DNA from: Epiperipatus broadwayi
Taxonomy: Eukaryota > Onychophora > Udeonychophora > Euonychophora > Peripatidae
Reading direction: 5' to 3'
Length of the DNA: 64,000 nucleotides
NCBI GenBank assembly: GCA_028023455.1
Contig: JAQFVV010012424.1
Coordinates: 124,001 to 188,000 of the forward strand
This document shows positions 42,301-54,300 of this stretch, piece after piece. Under the pieces are notes generated by a model, which was not told the origin of the DNA, searched no databases, and saw only the letters and a program-made list of their open reading frames with translations. Every line of letters starts with the position of its first letter. The stretch's first letter is position 1. The position numbers were made by a program, and so were the translations under genes.

Positions 42301-45300
42301 ATGATAGATTGAAAAAATTGTGTGAGAGAAATGATACCATTTGTGAATGTGTGGGATTTTTTTATTAGTAGGAGGGAGTTATATAGTAAAGATGGATTGC
42401 ACTTAGCAATAAGGAAGTTAAATATTAGGGAGTTTGATTTATAAAGAATATAGTTCAGGAAACTTATAAAGGGGTGTGGGTTTTAAATTGTAGTTTTATC
42501 AAAAAGAAGAAGAATGGATAGATTGTAAGTAATAAACTGAGGGTAGCTGATTTAGATATTTGGATGTGGAGAGGGAATGGGTCTAAAATTAATGGTAAGC
42601 AATTTATTTATAAATGTAATGGAGAATAAAGAGTCAAAAGAATTTATAAAAGAGAACTTAGGAAAGAAAAAATTGTTAAAATTGGATATTTAAAAATGCA
42701 AGGTGGTAGGAGACCAGAGAAGTGGCTGGAATTAAACAAAGCAGTTAAAAATGAAGAGCTTGAGGTAGTAGCAGTAGCGAAAACACATCTAAGAGAAGAA
42801 CATATACTGGAAGATTTGGTATAGGAGGGTATAAAATAGAAAAGAAAAAAGATGTGGTGGTATAGGAGTTATGACAAAAAAACATATTTAAATATTGTTA
42901 AATGTCAAGAAAGGTAAGAAGGGATGGTGGCTATAGTGTATGTAGCCACTGGAGATAGTCACAACTATAATGGAGTGAAACAGTAGCCCATATAAATGCC
43001 TAGTTATGGATATATAGAGTTCCAAACAAAAGGAGAAGAAAATAATGGTTATAGGGGATATGAATGGACATATTGAAAAAATTGATGATGTACATAGCAA
43101 GAATGGACAGATTTTGAAGAATTTTTGTCATAGAGTGAATTTGAGCATTGGAAATTTATCAAATATTTATGAGGGACAATACACATGGTTGTGTGTGAGA
43201 AAGAGGAAATGAATAAAGGATGGAAAATTAAAGTGTTTGATAATGAAGAGAGAGTATGTAATAGTGATGTGATTATAATTTTTTAATAATAGAAATGGTT
43301 AATAATGTTATGAAAAATAGAAATAAAAGTAGAAATGATAACGAAAGATGTGGATGGACAGTGAATGATAAGAATAGGTTAGAAAAATATAAAATAAAAG
43401 TAGAAGAAATTATGGAAGTGTTGTGTTTGGTTAGGCTTGCAGGTTCGTTTCCAAACCAACAGATACAAACAGAACAACTATTCAGCAATTAATATGTACA
43501 ATTTTATTAGTACAAAATATATACACACGTTAGTTAAACAAATGTACAAATACAGTTGATATGCTTCAATGCTGAGATAGTCCATGCGGAGTAAGGAACT
43601 CACTTCCAGCTAATGATTAGCCTGCGTCGTGAGTTCTAGTAAGACTCTTACAGCTATCTAGTTAGCTTGCCTCAAGTCGGCTCTAGTTCAGATGTAGCAG
43701 TTTCCAGTCCGTAGGTGGACTTGCCTCACTGCGTGGACATCTCAATAATGACTAGATAAATACCTTTGCTGATGGCAGAAGGTTTAATGGAGAGCACGTT
43801 CTGTCGTTCAGGTTAACAGAAGTAATTGCTCTCTACCTTGCCTCCAAAAGGCTGACTCTTTAAAGGCAGATCCCCTACCTTAGTGGAAACACGCGAATTC
43901 AGTGCGTGAACCCCAGTGAAGGTTTTAATCCCATTGGATAGCAACTGGGTGCTAGCCAATCAGGGAAAGAATCTGGACTAGTCCATTTCTGAAGGCAGGG
44001 TCAGATATGACAGGAAGTGTTGGTTGGTAATGGATATAAGGACTGGTGTGGTGAAGTAAAAATAGTGGCAAATAGGGTTTTAGATAAGAATATTCAGAAG
44101 AATAAAAGTAATAGGAAAGTGAGAGTTAGTATATAAAAAAGAGAAAAAAGCAAGCAGAGAATATAAATATACTATTAAGAACAAAAAAAATGAAAAAGAT
44201 GTTAATGTTAAATGGGAAAAATATTTTAAAAAAAGAAATTGGCTAAAATAGATAAAATTATAGAGAAAGAATGAAATTGAATAATAAATTGTTGGAGGAT
44301 ATTAATAAAAGTGGAAGAGATGGAGTAAAAAAATAATATTACTAGATGATGAGGCAATAGAGAGTAGCTCTAGAGAAGAATAAGAGACAATCTAAAATAA
44401 GTATGTAATGGATATATTAGAAGTGAAGGACAGAGTGATAACTAACATAAAAGCATATATAATGAGATATTATTTTATATACTGCTATGTTTTAATACTG
44501 TAATAGTGATATTAGCGATTAAGCCAATGCACATGCACTTTAAAGATAAATTATAAATGAATACTCTCACTTTTTCCAGACACAAGATATAGTATTTTAG
44601 AAAGAATGGAATGAATCACCCATTCTTTCGACCCAAACATTTATGTATGAGCAAATCTTAAGCGTATGGAAATAAGAGCGTGAAGGTGTTAAGCAATCAA
44701 TTTAAATTACATTTGTTATGTTTGAACGAATGATGCCTGCGAAATCTTTACAATTTATGGGTCAAATGGAAATATGAGGTTTACAAAAAATGAGTTGAAT
44801 GAGGCAGGGAAGAGATTGAAAAGTGGAAAAGCAAGAGGTTTAGATGGATGGGTAGCAGAGATGGTGATAAATTTAGGAAATAGGGCAAAATTAAACCTAT
44901 TATCATGTTTTAATAAGATGACACAGAAGAGAGATTTTCTGGATAGTTGGAGTAATAGAAGAGTAAAATTTAAAGAAAAGGGTAAGGATCTTAGAAAGTT
45001 AAGGAATTATAGACCGATAGCTGTAAACGTCAGTGTTATATAAAGTTTTTGCATATATGTTGACTGGAAGGGTTGCAAAATGGATGGAAGAAAATAATAT
45101 AGTGGGAGTAATGCAATGAGGTTTTCGATCGGATAGGCATATAGGAGAGTTTATTTGTAGTTACACAAATTATAGATATAAATAGAAATACAAGTGGACA
45201 GTTATATATGGTTTTTATAGATATAGAGAAGGCATATGACAGAATAAATAGAAATAGATTATGGATAAGTTTAGTAAATTTGGAAATGGATGGAGCTTTA

Positions 45301-48300
45301 GTGGATATTATTACGAAATTATATGAAAATAATTATTATACATATAAGGCAAGGATGTCTTATGTCACCTATTTTATTTTTGTTGTATCTGAGAGAAATG
45401 GAGAGAGCAATAGAAAGATTAGGAAGAGGGGTAGAGATACCATTAATGGGTGGCAAGGGAGTATATACATTATTGGGTCTTTTGTTTGCGGATGAAGTCT
45501 TTTTGTGCACAGAAAAAAGGCAAGATATGCAAGTTATGTTGAGAACATGAACAAGGGTGGGTAAAGAGATGGGGATTAAATTTAGTGAAGAAAAATCAAA
45601 AGTAATGATGATTAATAACTGGGGAAAGAGAAGACAAAGAATTTTTATTGGGGGATATAAAGTTAAGTGTGGTGAATAGGTATAATTATCTGGGATCGTC
45701 TTAAGTAATCAGAGAAATTGCTTGGATGAATGGGAGAAAAAATTGATAAATGAAGCCAAGAAAAGTAAGAAACTGATAAAGAAATTAACAGTATTTTCAT
45801 ATAATAAATATGATGTAACTGGAATTGCATGGAAGGAAGTGGTTGTAGCAGGATTAACATATGGTAATGATGCATTATGTGTTAGTAAAGGGGTGTTAGA
45901 TTACTTAGAAAAAGTATAAAGAGAAGTAAGAAGACATGCATTAGATGCAGATGTTTGGATGGCAAAGGAGGCAATTAAGGAGAGATAGGATGAGTTTTTA
46001 TATGAGAGATGTAAAAAACAAAATAAAAATGTTCGGTAGATTACAATTTATGGATAATAAGAGAATCGCCAAAATAGTATTTAATTGGATTATGAATAAA
46101 GGGCAGGGAAGATAAGTGAGAAAGGTGGTCCGGTATGCAGAAGATTTGGATAAAATTTATGTCAGTATGCCTATACAAAAAGTGGGATGATTGTGTTAGG
46201 ACAATTGTTGAGTGTTATAGTGGCAAGAAATGGGAAAAAAAGAATAGATGCATTAATGAGGAAGTTGGAGAGATGGAGAACTAGTATGGAAAGTAAAAGA
46301 GTTTAAATATATAGAAGTAAACAGAATATTGGGTGCGAGTTAATTTATGATAATAGCAAGGAAAGTAATATACTGTTTAAGACTCGAACAGGATCTTTAG
46401 CAACAAGGGAAAATCTAACAGGATCTTTAGCAACAAGAAAATAAACACATTAAATGGTAAAATGTGAGTGACTTAGTGTGCAAGTTGTGTAAAGAAGGCA
46501 TAGAAAATATTAGGCATCTATTAAGCGAATGTAAATGCCTGAAACAAATAATAAAGTTGTGGAAGAATAAATATAAACAAAGTGATTATACAGAAAGTGG
46601 GTTCTTGGTTTTTATGCTGGGTTTGAGAAAAAATAAGAGAGATTTAGACATAAAGGTCATGGAGTTGACAAAGCTTGAGTTGTGGAAATGGGATGGAGCA
46701 GGATAGAGAAGAAAATAGGAAAAACTTAGGGCAGAGCATGGAAAGGGAAAATAAAGAGGCTAACAGGTGCATAGTGGCTGAGAGATTCCCGACTCCGTAT
46801 AAGAAGTCACAGTGCATCACATCGCAACACCTTGATCCACTTTACTAGCTATATAGTCGTCAGATATAATATTAATAATTGCTTGAAGTGCAACAAGTTT
46901 GATAAATATATTATTATTATAGAGGTGAGAACTTTCCAAAAACTTAAGCCATGACCATTGTATCTTTTCCAATGGTTTGACAAATAAATCATTTCCTGTA
47001 TAAACCAATATTATCCAATCAGTCACATGTATCATTGCAAAACAAATTTGATCTATTTTGATTACTTATTCAAAAGACTAATAATCAATCATATTTTTCT
47101 CAACATTATAATAAAAAATTTGACAAAGTATCAGCATAATTTGATCAGTCACAAACAAAATGTATGTAATGCCATAAGTTCCTATACAAGTTGTTAATTC
47201 AGATCAAGATTTGCTGTCTTTGATTTACTTTAATTATTTACCTCAAAATTCATAGTGTGAAAAAATGGCAACTATTATTTCAAATAATAAGTAAATATCA
47301 ATAGAAAATTCTAGTAGTGAAAATATAAAATTATAAGCAAAACAAAAATAAAATACTGTTTATAGAAATGAAACTGTAATAATAATATAAAACAGTCAGT
47401 AATAAGAATGTTTTCAAAACTGACGATATATTTTGGATTCACTTTTTGAGACTTTTATGTATCTTCACCTCTTGGCAATTGATTAAAAGTACTTTCTCTT
47501 CCATTATTTCATTATGAAAAAATATTATAAAGGCCTTTGATCTTTTGTAAGCTATAGAAGCTTAATTTATTTTTATTGCCCAAAAATACAATAAAGAGAA
47601 AATTATAGCCACTTTAATTTATGTATTATTGAATTGAAAAAATTAATTAATAGTAGAAATGCAAAATTAATTTAATTTAAAAAATTAATTAATAGTAGAA
47701 ATGCAAAATTAATTTCAGATCTAATCTTAATTCCATATTATTATTTTTTTATTACCTGCTTGGGATAATCTTTGGGAAAAATCACATCCAATTCAATTTC
47801 GGAGACTTCATAGGGCTAAAAAATATATATATACAAAGAAATATTAAAATAATAATAAAATGAAGTTAATCCTTAATAAAAATAGATTTAAAAGATTAAA
47901 TTTTTAAAAATTTCCTATACTATCTTGGGAATCATAGATCTTTTTCACATGTCTTTGGTCATATGTTTATGATTACATCCCTCTATAAGCTGTTAAAAGC
48001 AGATAGTGTAGCAAACGTTACATTACAGAAATATTATTCATTATTGAATAATCTCTAGTCGAATGAATAACTAATATAAATTATTAATATACTTTCATTA
48101 TGTGATCTGTGTCAAAGTTGCAAGGGAGCATATTTGACACATCAATTAAACTGTAATAGTTTGCTAACTCTCTCTCTCTCTATATATATACTGAACAATG
48201 ATAAAGATATGTATAAGAGATTGTGGTCTGGACCAATAGTTGAGTACTGGTTCAGCATGAAATGTGCATCTTGAATATCATAATCTTTTTCGCAACTCTT

Positions 48301-51300
48301 TTAGTCATATGTTTATGATTGTATCCTTTCACAAGGTGTCAAAAGTGGATAGAAACCATTCCCTATCTTGGGTGAGAATGGTATAGTAAACATTACACTA
48401 TAGAAATATTATTCATTATTGGAGGGGAAGGAGAATAATAATAATGATTAAAAAAAAAACACTATGTATTTAAAAAATCATATGCTGAGGTGATGCTAAA
48501 ATTAGATGTAATTCAAGATATCTACTGAATGTTCTTGATAATGCTAGTCTTTTAAATGTTGAACATCTAAATATAAGGGATTATACTTACCCATAAAAAT
48601 AAATTGCTTTGTGAATTTCAGTTACTTTCATTTTTTTTTTTATCAAATTGAATATGTTCTTCAGTACTAAACTTCATTTGTATATTCAATATTATCGTCT
48701 ATTTCAGCATACACAAATATTCAATAATTTACAGTTTTTGAATATCAAAGGTAGTGGACAAATAAGCTTAAAACATACTGTGGACCAAAAGTCTTATCAG
48801 CAACTTCTGACACAGGAATTCTCTAGTTAATAATAGCTGAATACCCATTTACTAACTTATTAATGGATAGCTAGCTAAGGGAAAAAAAATCAATCTTAAT
48901 GACACATGAAAAAAATTAACATTTATCTGACATGATCATGGACATAGCAGATACATATATCTAAAGTCCTATTCCAAAACACATTCAGATGAAAAAAAAT
49001 TAAATATACAAAAGTTGGCATTCACTAATGAGATTAATGTTTTAAACCCAATATTTTGAGATAATAATCATACTTTAATGATTTCTGCTTTTTAAATATT
49101 TTAATATAAGTAATTTTTTAAATCAAAGTAAGATTTGCAAGCAGAACAAGGAAGTCAATGAAATTAGCTATTACTAAATTATAGATTTTTTTTTCTTCTT
49201 AAGTCTCTGCTAAATGACATTAGTCATTTTGAGAAATAAATGCTATAACTTAAAAATTATGTATATTATGATAATGTTCCAAAATATTCCTGAACAAATA
49301 TTAATAATGAACATTTAATAGTTAAAAATTGGGCCAACTTAATAATCTTTAATACGGCAATAACTGGGTATATTTTTATAATAATATTCTTGTGTAAAAA
49401 TTTTTTAAAAAGGCAATAGTATTAAAAAGTCAATCAAGTAAAAAGAGAAAAAAAAATTGAGAAGTTTTGTGATCAAATTCAGACAATAAAGAGATAAAAT
49501 CTTGTAGGTGGATATGTTTGGGTTAGTAAATTGGAAAATAAAATAAAAAGATCTGCTGTTGATTGTCAATCAGATGAATTGTGTAAGATAAAACATGAAA
49601 ATCAAAAAAGAGATTGTCAAGATATAGCAAAAATTGTAAAAAGAAAAAAAGAGAGACAGAGAAATTAAATGTTAATAAGGAAAAAGCTCTTTTTACAGTA
49701 AATGAATAAAAAATTCCAAAAAGCATTCTGGAAAGACAAGTTAACCTTCAGAGGATTTCTGATTTCAATAATAAATTTTTTGTTGAAAAACCTATTAATG
49801 ATAAGATCATAACAATTAAACAGGTGGAAAAAATAAACAGAAAAACAATATTATAAAACATCACAATACTGCTAATGATGTATTATACTTAGAACTGTTT
49901 TTAATGTAGATGAAGACAAATTAATTTTGAGATCACTTCCAGAGGCTTATCAAACTAGTGGAACTAATTGCATTATATTAGAAATTCTGAATGAAATTGA
50001 AGAATCAATAAAAGCAAACTAAATTATGTTGTGAATTAGAAAACTATTCAATCTGCAGGGATAAGAAATGATTTTACATTCTACACCAAAGAAGACAATC
50101 CTAGCTAAAAAAAAAAAAAAAAGTAAACTGCCACACTATATCTAACAAAAGTAGTTGAAGACAAAAAATTCATTTCTACTGTATACTAGATAATCAAAAA
50201 AATCAATTTATGCTAAATTTTCAGGGATTCCTATATAAAATTAAAAGTTACATTAAAACAAGCTGTGGTGAAACTGACAGATTTCATTCTAGTAATGGGA
50301 TTAGATAAGACTGCATAATGTTCTACCTATTCAAACTTTTATATTGAATATGTAATGAGGGGAGCCACAGTATACAGACAAACATATTCAAAATTGTGGT
50401 AAAACATCAACAATCTTAAATTTGCTGATGACATCAGACTTAATACTGAAACAGTAAGATTCGTATTCGAATCTTAAGTTTCACCTTTTTCTGTCGTCTC
50501 TCACTGACCGGTCTATCCCACCCAAATTTAAACTTTTGGTATCGAGTTGTGTGTGTAACAATATTAAAATGTATAAATATATGTAGAATTCAACATAAAC
50601 ACGCACACATTTCGATCTCAAATTAAAGACAATAAATACGGATAAAGTAATATAATTTAGATTTCTTTAGCTAAATAAATCTTGTGTAATATTAATCATT
50701 TATTTTGAATTTATAAAGTTCGTATTTATTGCTTAGTTTAAATTTCGTTAAATAATAATTCTAACAAAATCTGATGCAATAATTAATTAAAGTTAAAATA
50801 ATTTTATTCCCTTTTGTCTTTGAAAATTTAAAAGCATCGGTCAGTGATAGATAATAAATTAATTATAGGAAAATTCCAAAAAAATGTAATTAACGAATGT
50901 AAAAAAAAAAAAAAAAAACAAACAATAGCACAGCAGATTTCTTTCTAATTAAAACCAGCAAAAGCATTGATTATCCTGAGGGCAAGATAAAGAAAACCTA
51001 AAAATATCTCAACAGAAAAAATTAAAAGATCAAGATAAAAAAAGGGAGGCCATCTTGGACTTGCTGGAGACTTGCACTTGAATTTTAGCTTTGCTCTCGA
51101 ATGGAGAGTCTAAAATATCTTAAAATAAATTGATATTGCCAAGGTATGACCGAGTAAGCACCGAGATTATTCTCCATCGGGAGATGGCCCACCATATGCC
51201 GAACTTCACCTTGCCCATCGTAAAAACACCATAATGATCTGCTGCCTGAAATAAGCAAGAAAGCCGCTGCTGTTAAAATCAATAAAAAAACCCAAAGACA

Positions 51301-54300
51301 AGAAAGAAAACTGCTAATCACGAACAATCTACTATTAAACAAATGGACAAAAACATCTTATAAAACAGGTACCTGTGTGTGTATTCCAAATTATAGAGTA
51401 CTCTAATAAATAAGCTATAGCTCATCTCCTACTATTTGTCTAACTTCTAAATGTTAAAATTGTAATTTTGTGAAACTAAAATTTGAGAATTAATGTAATC
51501 TGTAAATTTCTCGCATAATCTAGCTTACCTCCCTCTATCCTTCTTAGGTGTGTATTTCTCAAATCTACACTTTATTTATAAGTATCATTGAAATATTACC
51601 TTCTCATAATTGTCTTAGTTTTAAAGCTAAATCCATAATCGCTTGAACATTGAATGCGTGTCGAATTGTCATTAATATTTGCTTTATAAATAACTTAAAT
51701 TTCATATAAATCGAGACGCATTCAAAGAATCAGTTATTGTAATGCAGGGTCTACTACTTCGGAACAGCTGGCATGCTCGCTGTAATAAGTCCCCTTTTTA
51801 GATATTTTTTTTTATTATTAAATTTTAATGAATAATTACGGAAATTTCATTTCTTTGAGAGTCACCAATTTTCTTTCATTCAACGTTGATAATGGGGGGC
51901 CGAGTTTGAAATCTAGTTAAATATTACCATAATCTTTTAGATCTTATACATGTGTTACGTTTTGAAGCCACGATGGCTCATTCCACGCCGTGAATACTCT
52001 GGATTCTATAGGGTTGAATCAACCCCAGTCGTCCTACACAAGTGGACATGATAATGTTCCCGTAGGGCTTGACGACCGTCACGCAGCCAGCTGGCAAATT
52101 GCGACACGGACCGCTTGTCCCTGGCTATGCTCATGTGACACCTTACCTCTTCGGGTCGAGGCAGAGACCAACCCGAAGCCCTTATAAACTTATTCACGGC
52201 ATTGCAGTTTCAGTGCTGCCATTTTATATCGCCCTTCTAAAGCGTACCACGTGTTCCTTTATTTAGTTTATCATTCTCTATATCACTCCGCCTCGGCATT
52301 ATCTTCATCATCCACTCTCAAATAAATGTTCGCCCTTAGTCGTAAAATAAATATTTTTATTAAATAAATGTATGTCCGCCGCCATGGATGACTCTTGCAA
52401 TGCAAAGTATAAAGCCCCTACAGTACGCATTAGAAATACTCACTCGGGAACCTTAGGTAGCTAGATTACGCCTTCATATAAATGAATGCTCTTTATAAAT
52501 AAATGTACTTTTATATATAGTAAAATTGCCAATTAGCTATTGAAACTCTGAATATAAAATATGATTAATAACATTAATAAGGTTTTTTTTATTAAATACG
52601 TAAATAAATAATTTTAACTGTACGTCTGTAGTCAAGTTTTCATTTATTCGATGCCCATTATATATATTTCCTCGATTATATATGTGAATTAATATTCGTT
52701 TGATTGTTGGCCAGCTCGGAAACAATACCATGAATCTCATGCACCTCCCTGACCACCGTGCCTAAAGAAGTGTTTACTTATGTCGCATCAGAGGCGTTGT
52801 TCCGTAGATTGTAGTGTGGAACCGATAAACTAGGTTCGAACTCGGTACCATGGGTGGCTTCGCTACTCGATGGTGCTGCTGTTCTGTGTGGTGGTCGAAT
52901 TCTGCACTATGTTAACGAGATACACGTGTTTTGACTGTTACAATACAGAAAACTACAAAACTCTGAGGAAAGTAAACTACAGAAAGATAAAATGTCACTA
53001 TATCTAAATATAAAAAAGACAAAGATTAAGAAGGTTGCAAATGACTTCAAAACTGAATGATGAAAGCATAGGGCCAATTTACAGCTTGCCTGCTTGGAAA
53101 GATTCTATTGGATGATTCATTACAGATAAACTTTGGACAAAAATACACTGAAAAATCTGGGGAAAAAATTTTACATAATAAAGCACATCATTTAAAAATG
53201 AAAATCACAAATGTTCAAGTTATGACATTTCCTAAAATTCTGGAAGAATGTAAAAACTGAATGCTGAAAATGAATGGTAGGACTGAACTGCAGCTCAATA
53301 TTTATATACTGTAGTGCTTTATATGTAAATATTTAGAATTCAAGAAATAGCATAATTAGAGTTACAGTAAATGATAAGTGAAACCAGATTTATATGTGCA
53401 GATTTAGAACTCAAGAAATAGCTTAATTAGATAAAATAAATAATGAGCATTGCCAGATTGAAAAGTGATTAATTAAAAGATAAAGAACAATTATAATTAA
53501 TTATATTCTAAAACATTCCACATTATGAGGAAATACATAAAAACCCGAAGATAAGGAAAATCGAGGTCTTTTTACACACACTCGTGTCATGAGAGCTGCT
53601 CGTATTAGAGAAGATAATTGTAACCGAGTGTAATGAGGACTACAGAATAACCCAGTGAACTCCACCACTGAAGGTACCAAAATGGACCTAGGGACTGCTA
53701 CCAAAATAGACTTAGGGACTTTACAGGCCACATCGGCCCTATTATAATTTATGTACGCCTAGGTGGCATTCGTAAATAATATGTACAAATTGTAAATATA
53801 TTAAGCTTGTTAGTAAATATTATTATTAGTAACTTACGGCAAATAAAGTCAGTATTTAGTTATAAAACCTTGTTTATGAATTGCTTTTATTTCTGTTGGT
53901 CTGACCACCTTTACCCCGACTGTGGTATTCGTGGTGTCTGTACACAGCAGAAAACTGGTGCAGTCTTGACAGGATAGAATTCAAATTGTAATTCTGCACT
54001 GGGGGGTTAAATTTTTTTTACTTACTAGTTCGGATTAAGAGTTAAGATGACTACTGTGCCGCAAGTGACAATAAATGAGTTTAACATAAATAGTCCTATT
54101 GATTGGCCAATTTATCTCAAAAGGATTGAGAAATATTTTTTTATTAATGAAACTGTCAGCGACCCAATTAAAGTTGCCACATTGTTATGTTATGCCGGCC
54201 AACAAGTGATAGAAATCACAAATCGGTTATCTGATTATGAAGAACCAGAGAAATTGCCATACGAAGTAGTCGTTGAAAAACTAAATAATTATTTTAGTCC

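Larger units (their letters stand above)
38456..42430 (+). pseudogene. LINE C, ORF1 coiled coil and SGNH (GDSL) esterase, split
   Basis: The first piece, 38456-38825, has a coiled coil (ISKIEEEIKDVEAKLKSLET and KELLNRNDKKEIDKEVQKVE) followed by IVLIGDSLN, the GDS nucleophile block, and VRICLSGARIRNVTDK. The second piece, from 42144, begins GTNNLSEPLERIMDEHIKLI, giving the G-x-N block. It ends RRELYSKDGLHLAIRK, where D-G-L-H is the catalytic Asp/His block. Removing 38826-42143 restores one frame across the junction (VMV then GTNN). A stop precedes RREL and others are scattered, so it is not functional. Confidence 0.75.
37763..46830 (+). mobile_element. LINE copy C, near full length, interrupted by two insertions
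   Basis: A non-LTR retrotransposon with 5' UTR, ORF1 (coiled coil plus SGNH esterase), endonuclease, reverse transcriptase, C-terminal zinc knuckle, and a 3' end GACTCCGTATAAGAAGTCAC followed by an AGTGCATCACATCGCA tail like copies A and B. ORF1 esterases are known in CR1/L2-type and related LINEs. It carries many stops. The insertions are 38826-42143 and 43419-44012; the segment 44400-44770 reads poorly and may also hold foreign sequence. A short in-place duplication (AGGATCTTTAGCAACAAG, 46391 and 46421) is also present. Confidence 0.8.
31577..47755 (-). other. Intron, about 16.2 kb, filled with mobile elements
   Basis: It holds a Tigger-like copy, fold-backs, a hammerhead ribozyme and two LINE copies, all listed separately. 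The stretch 34490-36990 is AT-rich with nothing recognised. Confidence 0.7.

Noticed and set aside
52825-52845. tRNA-like B box GGTTCGAACTC
   Set aside because: It lies inside a defined solo LTR, with no A box or cloverleaf around it.
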